9,856 bases of DNA from Thermomicrobiaceae bacterium. GTDB lineage: Bacteria; Chloroflexota; Chloroflexia; Thermomicrobiales; Thermomicrobiaceae. Location of the stretch: NCBI GenBank assembly GCA_025966355.1, contig JAICWZ010000038.1, forward strand, positions 1 to 9,856. The letters run 5' to 3'. A model generated the notes under the pieces. That model worked only from the letters and a program-made list of their open reading frames with translations. It had not been told where the DNA came from and did not search any database. Every line of letters starts with the position of its first letter. Within the stretch, counting starts at the first letter, position 1. This document shows positions 5,685 through 9,856 of the stretch, piece by piece. The translations under genes and the position numbers were made by a program.

Positions 5685-6377
5685 TTACCGCGCGATGGCC
5701 GAGGCGTAGATGAAGTAGCGGTCGGTGAAGTGGACGTCGGCGTCGAAACCGGCTTTGTCGAGCAGTTTTCGGAGTTGTTCGGTTTCGTAATAGATCTTGA
5801 CGATCTGATACGCGTTGCCGTCGTTGAGGATGCGCGTGCGATACGTCTGCTCGTCTTCGAAGAGCGGATTGTTCCGCGCGGCACCAGTCTGCTCGAAGCG
5901 GGAGTCAATAATGAAGAGCCGCCCGCCGGGGCGCGTCGCCTGGCGCACGGTCGCGAGGAAGGCGTCGAGCCGTTCGGGCGGAACGTGCGAGAGCCAGAAC
6001 GAGAAGAAGACGAGATCGTAGGCGCGATCCGGCTCCCAGTCGAAAATGTTTGCCTGTATATAGCAGACCGGCGCGTTGGGCAGCTTGCCGCGATTGATCT
6101 CGATCATCTCGGGGGACGCATCGACGACCGTCAGCTGTTTGGCGATCTTCGCCAGCTTCTCGGTCCAGATGCCGGTACCGGCCGCCAGTTCAAGCGCGTC
6201 ATCGACCGGCTCGATTGTGGAGAAGGCTGCTTCCAGTTGCGCCACGTCGTCGAACCAGAGTTGGTTGATCTCCGGGCCGTGGTCGTAGCGATTTTGCCGG
6301 TAGAACCACTCGTCATACTCGGCCGCCCGAGCGCGATAATAGGCGATCATCTCGTCGATGACGTTGGCTGGTTCCAC
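5685..6377 (-). CDS. Class I SAM-dependent methyltransferase, substrate unknown
   Basis: About 230 residues with a full Rossmann methyltransferase order. The N-terminal cap reads 'DEMIAYYRARAAEYDEWFYRQNRYDHG'. Motif I is ELAAGTG (about 63-69), the acidic loop after strand 2 is 'LTVVDASPEMIEI' (82-94), and motif II is 'AYDLVFFSFWLSHVPPERL' (119-137). Motif III is 'PGGRLFIIDS' (150-159). The C-terminal 'YYETEQLRKLLDKAGFDADV' is the usual small-molecule methyltransferase ending. The substrate cannot be deduced. The frame opens with TTG 6383, but GTG 6377 is chosen because AAGGGG (6384-6389) sits six bases before it and directly abuts the TTG. The start is 17 nt after the sucD stop, so it is probably expressed from the sucCD promoter, although nothing links it functionally to the TCA cycle. 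Confidence 0.88.
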   Translation of the reverse strand: MEPANVIDEMIAYYRARAAEYDEWFYRQNRYDHGPEINQLWFDDVAQLEAAFSTIEPVDDALELAAGTGIWTEKLAKIAKQLTVVDASPEMIEINRGKLPNAPVCYIQANIFDWEPDRAYDLVFFSFWLSHVPPERLDAFLATVRQATRPGGRLFIIDSRFEQTGAARNNPLFEDEQTYRTRILNDGNAYQIVKIYYETEQLRKLLDKAGFDADVHFTDRYFIYASAIAR

Positions 6378-6394
6378 CGGCAACCCCTTCGTGT

Positions 6395-7267
6395 TTAGTT
6401 CAACACCGCGGCCATCAGTTCAGCGACCTGGGCCGGACGGTCCGCAACCTGCACACCAGCGGCGGTAAGCGCCGTCATCTTTTCGGCGGCGGTTCCACGA
6501 CCGCCGGAGATGATCGCTCCGGCGTGGCCCATCTGCTTGCCCGGCGGCGCGGTGCGCCCGGCGATGAAGCCGACGACCGGCTTCGTGACATGCTCGGCGA
6601 TGTACTGTGCCGCGACTTCCTCGTCAGTGCCGCCGATCTCGCCGATCATCACAATCGCCTCGGTGGCCGCATCGTTCTGGAAGAGCTCAAGCACATCGAC
6701 GAACGAGGTGCCGATGATCGGGTCACCGCCGATGCCGACGGCCGTCGTCTGGCCGAGACCGGCTTCAGTCAGGGCGTTAACGACCTCGTAGGTGAGCGTG
6801 CCGCTGCGCGAAACGAGCCCTACTGGCCCACCCGGCTTGTTGATAAAGCCCGGCATGATGCCAACTTTGGCTTCGCCCGGCGTGATGAGGCCGGGGCAGT
6901 TCGGGCCGATGAGGCGTGAACTGCTCTGCTTGACGTGTTGGTAGACCTTGGTCATCTCCAACGTAGGGATATTCTCGGTGATGCAGATGACAAGCGGAAT
7001 GCCGGCGTCGACCGCTTCGTAGATGGCGTCGGGCGCGAAGGGCGCCGGGACATAGATAATCGAGGTATTCGCCCGGGTCGCCGCGACGGCATCGCGGACC
7101 GTATTGAAGACCGGCACGCCGTGGACTTCTTTGCCCGCACCGCCGGGCGTGACTCCCCCGACAACCTTCGTGCCATACTCCACCATCTGTCCGGTGTGAA
7201 ACGAGCCTTCGCGGCCGGTGATCCCCTGCACGATCAGGCGGGTCTCGCTATTGACCAGGATACTCAT
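6395..7267 (-). CDS. sucD: Succinate--CoA ligase, alpha subunit
   Basis: A 290-residue alpha subunit of succinyl-CoA synthetase, which makes succinate plus ATP or GTP from succinyl-CoA in the TCA cycle. The N-terminal CoA-binding Rossmann domain starts '[20 protein letters not shown]' and is followed by '[19 protein letters not shown]'. The ligase domain has '[20 protein letters not shown]' and '[10 protein letters not shown]'. The phospho-accepting histidine is in [14 protein letters not shown] (His248, equivalent to His246 in E. coli). The true start is ATG 7267, with GGAAGGA (7273-7279) five bases upstream. The open frame reaches back to 7336, but that extension overlaps sucC and is not family-like. 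It starts 22 nt after sucC ends, so the two subunits are co-transcribed and made in equal amounts to form the cytoplasmic complex. Confidence 0.97.
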   Translation of the reverse strand: MSILVNSETRLIVQGITGREGSFHTGQMVEYGTKVVGGVTPGGAGKEVHGVPVFNTVRDAVAATRANTSIIYVPAPFAPDAIYEAVDAGIPLVICITENIPTLEMTKVYQHVKQSSSRLIGPNCPGLITPGEAKVGIMPGFINKPGGPVGLVSRSGTLTYEVVNALTEAGLGQTTAVGIGGDPIIGTSFVDVLELFQNDAATEAIVMIGEIGGTDEEVAAQYIAEHVTKPVVGFIAGRTAPPGKQMGHAGAIISGGRGTAAEKMTALTAAGVQVADRPAQVAELMAAVLN

Positions 7268-7289
7268 ACGAATCCTTCCAATCGACGCG

Positions 7290-8429
7290 TTACGCCGCCT
7301 GCTTGGCGGCCGCGACGACGCGCTCGGCCGCTTCATTCATCGTGTCAACGGTGGTAATGCCGGCTTCGGCCAGAATCTCGCGCCCTTCTTTCTGGTTCGT
7401 GCCGACCAGCCGCACGACCAGAGGCACTTCCAGTTTGATGGTGTTGAACGCTTCGAGTAGCCCATGGGCCACTTCATCGCCGCGTGTGATGCCGCCAAAA
7501 ATATTGATCAGGATGGCGCGCACATTCTTGTCGCTCAGCACGATCTCAAGCGCCTTGGCGACCTGGCTGGCACTCGCGCCGCCGCCGACATCGAGGAAGT
7601 TGGCCGGTTCGCCGCCGTAGAGCTTGATGGCGTCCATCGTCGCCATCGAGAGTCCGGCACCGTTGACGACGCAGCCGATGTCGCCGTCGAGCTTGACGAA
7701 GCTGATGCCGCTGGCGCGCGCTTCGATCTCGGTCGCGACTTCCTCTTCGGGGTCGCGCAACTCCTCGAAATCCTTGTGGCGATAGAGCCCGTTGTTGTCG
7801 ATCACCATTTTGGAGTCGAGCGCCTGCCAGCTGCCGTCGCCGACGATGGCGAGTGGATTGATTTCGGCCAGCGACGCGTCGCTCTGGATGAAGGCCGTGT
7901 AGAGCTGCTGCGCGACGCGGGCGAAGCCGTTGACCAGCGGTGGCTCGATGCCGAGGTCGAAGGCGAGGCGACGAGCCTGGTAGGGATGGAGGCCAAGAAG
8001 CGGATCGGCGACCTCGCGATGGATCTTCTCCGGAGCGGTGGCGGCGACCTCTTCGATTTCGACGCCGCCCTCGCTGCTCGCCATGATCGTGACGCCGCGC
8101 GCGGCGCGATCGATGGTGACGCCGAGGTAGATTTCGCGCTTGATGTCGACGGCCGGTGCAACGAGCACCTTGTGGACGATATGCCCACGAATATCGAGGC
8201 CGAAGATCTGCTCGCTGGCGGAGCGCGCCTGCTCCGGATCGCGGGCGACCTTGACGCCACCCGCCTTACCACGGCCGCCACTGTGGACCTGGGCCTTGAT
8301 CACGACCGCCTGACCAAGCTCCTGGGCAGCCTTCGCGACCTCGTCGGGGGATGTACAGACAATACCCGCGTTGATCGGAATCCCATGGCTCGCGAAGATC
8401 TTCGCGGCCTGATATTCATGAATATTCAT
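7290..8429 (-). CDS. sucC: Succinate--CoA ligase [ADP-forming], beta subunit
   Basis: A 379-residue ATP-grasp beta subunit, close to the usual 385-390. The start is '[19 protein letters not shown]', followed by [16 protein letters not shown] (45-60) of the nucleotide-binding site. Further landmarks are '[10 protein letters not shown]' (186-195) and '[10 protein letters not shown]' (203-212), which hold the metal-binding Asn/Asp. The C-terminal flavodoxin-like domain has '[20 protein letters not shown]' (256-275), 'FLDVGGGA' (278-285) and '[14 protein letters not shown]' (308-321). ADP rather than GDP specificity is the default name and is not proven by the sequence. ATG 8429 follows GAGGTGATC (8431-8439), an excellent match to the 16S anti-Shine-Dalgarno. 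It is the first gene of the sucC-sucD-methyltransferase unit, with an extended -10 promoter about 64 nt upstream. Confidence 0.97.
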   Translation of the reverse strand: MNIHEYQAAKIFASHGIPINAGIVCTSPDEVAKAAQELGQAVVIKAQVHSGGRGKAGGVKVARDPEQARSASEQIFGLDIRGHIVHKVLVAPAVDIKREIYLGVTIDRAARGVTIMASSEGGVEIEEVAATAPEKIHREVADPLLGLHPYQARRLAFDLGIEPPLVNGFARVAQQLYTAFIQSDASLAEINPLAIVGDGSWQALDSKMVIDNNGLYRHKDFEELRDPEEEVATEIEARASGISFVKLDGDIGCVVNGAGLSMATMDAIKLYGGEPANFLDVGGGASASQVAKALEIVLSDKNVRAILINIFGGITRGDEVAHGLLEAFNTIKLEVPLVVRLVGTNQKEGREILAEAGITTVDTMNEAAERVVAAAKQAA

Positions 8430-8491
8430 CGATCACCTCTGACGTCGTACATGACGGCCGAGTTGCCATCATGGCTGGTCTGAACCGCCTT

Positions 8492-8504
8492 CGATCATAG
8501 CACA
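8492..8504 (-). promoter_or_regulatory. Extended -10 promoter of the sucCD operon
   Basis: On the minus strand this reads TGTGCTATGATCG: a TGC extension directly before the -10 hexamer TATGAT (8499-8494). Predicted transcription start is near 8487, giving a leader of about 57 nt before the sucC ATG. Only weak -35 candidates (TTAAGT or GTTAAG) occur at 16-17 nt spacing. It matches the element before the PrpD-family gene at 12 of 13 positions. Confidence 0.55.
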
Positions 8505-8674
8505 GGCATCCGGTCACTTAACCATCGACAACGCCATCTCCGCGATAAATGCGTGGCACGCGGCTTGATACTCAGTACCGTTGGCCGAATAGAACCTGTC
8601 TACGGTAGGCTTGCGGGCTATCGGTCAAAACGGGGATGTGCGGAACTGCTCGTTCTGCGAGAGGGAGTGCTGGT

Positions 8675-9121
8675 ATGAGTGATTCGGGTCATCGCGGAGC
8701 TTTTGTCTTTGGTCTCATTCTGGGAGCCGCCGGTGGCGCACTCTCGGCGTTACTTATGACGCCAAAGTCGGGGCCGGAAATTCGCGAGCAGATCAAGGGT
8801 CAGACCGGTCCGGTGCAGGAGCGGCTCTCGTCCGCGACCTCCGGCGTGCTCGAGCGTACCTCAGACATGCAGGATCGCCTGACGACGGCGACCTCCGGCA
8901 TGCGCGAGCGCGCCGACGACGTGATTGGCGCGTCGAAGGAGAAAGTGACGCAGATGGCGCAGCGGGGCCAGGAGGCGACGGATGAGGTCGTCGAGACGGT
9001 CAAGCCGAACGCCTCGAGCTCGGTTCCACGTGAACCGCATGCATCGCCGGGTGCCGGCGATGCCGCGCCGGTGGCTCCGCCGGTCGAACGTCAGGAGCCG
9101 ACCTTGCCGGGCAAAGAATAG
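8675..9121 (+). CDS. YtxH-like small membrane protein with C-terminal helical/disordered tail
   Basis: A 148-residue protein. Residues 9-28 are a Gly/Ala-rich transmembrane helix (FVFGLILGAAGGALSALL), followed at once by MTPKSGPEIREQI. This is the YtxH/gas-vesicle-GvpP-like signature (hydrophobic helix, then 'aPkSGxExR'). An amphipathic, coiled-coil-like stretch (40-110) contains an 18-residue tandem duplication (48-65 and 66-83). The C-terminus (111-148) is Pro/Ala/Ser-rich and probably disordered. Family members are stress- or envelope-associated proteins without a firm biochemical role. The topology is probably a short outside N-terminus with the helical tail in the cytoplasm, but this is not certain. 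ATG 8675 is chosen because GAGGGAG (8661-8667) lies seven bases upstream; the frame extends to 8636 without a ribosome site. A second YtxH-like gene follows 41 nt later. Confidence 0.85.
   Translation: MSDSGHRGAFVFGLILGAAGGALSALLMTPKSGPEIREQIKGQTGPVQERLSSATSGVLERTSDMQDRLTTATSGMRERADDVIGASKEKVTQMAQRGQEATDEVVETVKPNASSSVPREPHASPGAGDAAPVAPPVERQEPTLPGKE
8816..8923 (+). repeat. 54-nt in-frame tandem duplication inside the YtxH-like gene
   Basis: Copies 8816-8869 and 8870-8923 match at 40 of 54 bases and encode QERLSSATSGVLERTSDM and QDRLTTATSGMRERADDV (10 of 18 residues identical). The longest shared run is GCGACCTCCGGC. The copies lie head to tail with no gap and lengthen the predicted amphipathic helix by five turns. 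Confidence 0.8.
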
Positions 9122-9162
9122 TCGGATCGTAGTTGGATGCACGATATGTAAGGGAGAGATCA

Positions 9163-9327
9163 ATGTTGGGACGAATGCGAGTCGCCTTGAAGTTTATGAC
9201 CGTCGGGATGTTGCTGGGTGTTATCCTGGCGCCCCGCAGCGGTGCCGAGACACGTCATGAGATCACCGACTGGGTCGGCTCGATGACTCACGGCGTGCTC
9301 GGCGGCTCGGAAAGCACGAGCATGTAG
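9163..9327 (+). CDS. Minimal YtxH-like membrane protein (54 residues)
   Basis: A 54-residue protein: a short basic N-terminus (MLGRMRVALK), one hydrophobic helix 'FMTVGMLLGVILAP' (11-24), then the YtxH-type 'APRSGAETRHEI' (23-34) and a short tail. It is essentially the YtxH signature alone, without the long helical tail of its neighbour. ATG 9163 is fixed by AGGGAG (9151-9156) six bases upstream; the open frame extends to a TTG at 9133, which lacks a ribosome site. The gap to the preceding YtxH-like gene is 41 nt, and a strong hairpin follows 22 nt after the stop, so the two form a small operon. It may be a partner or paralogue of the larger protein; the function is unknown. Confidence 0.78.
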   Translation: MLGRMRVALKFMTVGMLLGVILAPRSGAETRHEITDWVGSMTHGVLGGSESTSM

Positions 9328-9349
9328 CTCAATCCCTACGTGAACGCAA

Positions 9350-9378
9350 AAGGCGCCGTCGGAATCCGGCGGCGCCTT
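9350..9378. terminator. Strong intrinsic hairpin terminator, probably bidirectional
   Basis: AAGGCGCCGTCGG pairs with CCGGCGGCGCCTT as a 13-bp stem with one G-U pair around a 3-nt AAT loop. On the minus strand the stem runs into TTTT followed by GCGTT, a short U-tract, so it best serves the repeat protein whose stop is at 9403. On the plus strand it lies 22 nt after the small YtxH-like gene, with no T-tract after it. Confidence 0.8.
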
Positions 9379-9402
9379 CGCTCGTGTCGGTTCGAACCGC
9401 TC

Positions 9403-9856
9403 TCAGTGGTACTGCGTGCCGTACGTCATCGAGAAGACCTGGGCGCCGAGGCGACCCAGCTCGACATCGAAGCGCTCCGGCCATTCGCCCGGATGCCACT
9501 CAAAACGGCCGCGTTCGAAGTACTGGACGGTGTACGTTTTGCCGGTATCCGGGTTCACTTCCTGGAACTCTTCGCTGATCGGATAGCCGTAGACGGCAAG
9601 CCCGCCGTACTTCTCCCAGTACGCCTGGAAGCCGGCGCAGAGGTTGTGGCCGGTTGCGGCGTAGTAGGTGCAATCACCCGACTTCGCCGTCGTCGCCTGG
9701 AAGGGTGCCTCACCTGAGCGGCCGGCCGTCACTTCGTTCCCAACCAGCCCGAGGAGCACATTGAACTTGGCGTCGTCAGTGCCCGGGTGCGCTTCGAAGC
9801 GTGCCCGCTCGAAGTACTGCACGGTCAGACCATTCTCCTGGAATGGTTCCGTGATC
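9403..9856 (-). CDS. Repeat-containing, probably extracellular protein, C-terminal part (start beyond window)
   Basis: The last about 150 codons of a larger gene. The frame is open to the right edge (upstream residues read ITEPFQENGLT), so the GTG at 9822 is not the start. Two copies of a module are visible. The first is 'ITEPFQENG-LTVQYFERARFEAHPG...FNVLLGLVGNEV' (9855-9730); the second is 'ISEEFQEVNPDTGKTYTVQYFERGRFEWHPG...FDVELGRLGAQV' (9579-9436). They are joined by a segment with two Cys (CTYYAATGHNLC) and 'AYWEKYGGLAVYGYP'. I know this aromatic-rich 'GYPISEEF...YTVQYFERARFE' module as recurring in secreted proteins of Chloroflexota; its function is not established. It resembles LGFP-type cell-wall repeats only loosely. 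Secretion cannot be checked because the N-terminus is missing. It is followed by the hairpin terminator at 9350-9378. Confidence 0.75.
   Translation of the reverse strand, partial: ITEPFQENGLTVQYFERARFEAHPGTDDAKFNVLLGLVGNEVTAGRSGEAPFQATTAKSGDCTYYAATGHNLCAGFQAYWEKYGGLAVYGYPISEEFQEVNPDTGKTYTVQYFERGRFEWHPGEWPERFDVELGRLGAQVFSMTYGTQYH

Noticed and set aside
7268..7336. N-terminal extension of sucD upstream of ATG 7267
   Set aside because: The extra residues ([11 protein letters not shown]...) are unlike SucD, overlap the sucC 3' end, and the good ribosome site lies at 7273-7279 before ATG 7267.
7464..8483. Plus-strand open frame of 339 codons opposite sucC
   Set aside because: sucC is certain from its ATP-grasp and CoA-ligase motifs. 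The antisense product is Asp/Ala/Leu-rich with no recognisable fold.
8565..8606. Promoter for the YtxH pair using TTGATA (8565-8570) or TTGGCC (8581-8586) with AATAGA, TAGAAC or TACGGT
   Set aside because: No combination gives both acceptable hexamers and a 16-18 nt spacer. A promoter must exist between 8505 and 8660, but I cannot place it.

Overview
This 9.9 kb window is a GC-rich chromosomal segment of ordinary bacterial character. The gene content suggests Chloroflexota, perhaps Thermomicrobia/Sphaerobacter-like: the repeated 'GYPISEEF...TVQYFERxRFE' extracellular module, the YxRAxxYDEWF-type methyltransferase, and the general protein style. This lineage call is recalled family knowledge plus inference; no marker gene is present. 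There is no rRNA, tRNA, CRISPR array, transposase or phage gene.

Layout. (1) Positions 1-1521, minus strand: an MmgE/PrpD-family gene whose TGA shares one base with the ATG of a P-loop kinase/NTPase that runs off the left edge. (2) Positions 1636-4024, plus strand: a MarR regulator and, 26 nt later, a CLC chloride channel/transporter with a C-terminal CBS pair. They probably form one operon, with a perfect 15-bp inverted repeat over the putative -10, as expected for MarR autoregulation. (3) Positions 4050-4316, minus: a small zinc-ribbon protein with a recognisable sigma70-type promoter. (4) Positions 4545-5603, plus: a HEAT-like repeat protein. Its stop codon directly abuts a perfect 25-bp-arm inverted repeat built from an 8-nt tandem unit. 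(5) Positions 5685-8429, minus: sucC-sucD (succinyl-CoA ligase, TCA cycle) followed 17 nt later by a class I SAM-dependent methyltransferase, apparently one transcript. (6) Positions 8675-9327, plus: two consecutive YtxH-like small membrane proteins. (7) A strong hairpin terminator lies between these and the 3' end of a repeat-containing, probably extracellular protein entering from the right edge on the minus strand.

How the genes work together: three units look co-transcribed (prpD-kinase; marR-clc; sucC-sucD-methyltransferase), plus the ytxH pair. The sucC and prpD leaders share a near-identical extended -10 element (TGTGCTAyGATCG), consistent with housekeeping sigma recognition. I found no convincing new defence, mobile or biosynthetic system. 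The most rewarding leads are the MarR operator upstream of the CLC operon, the GCAGAGAC-based inverted repeat, and the paired YtxH genes.
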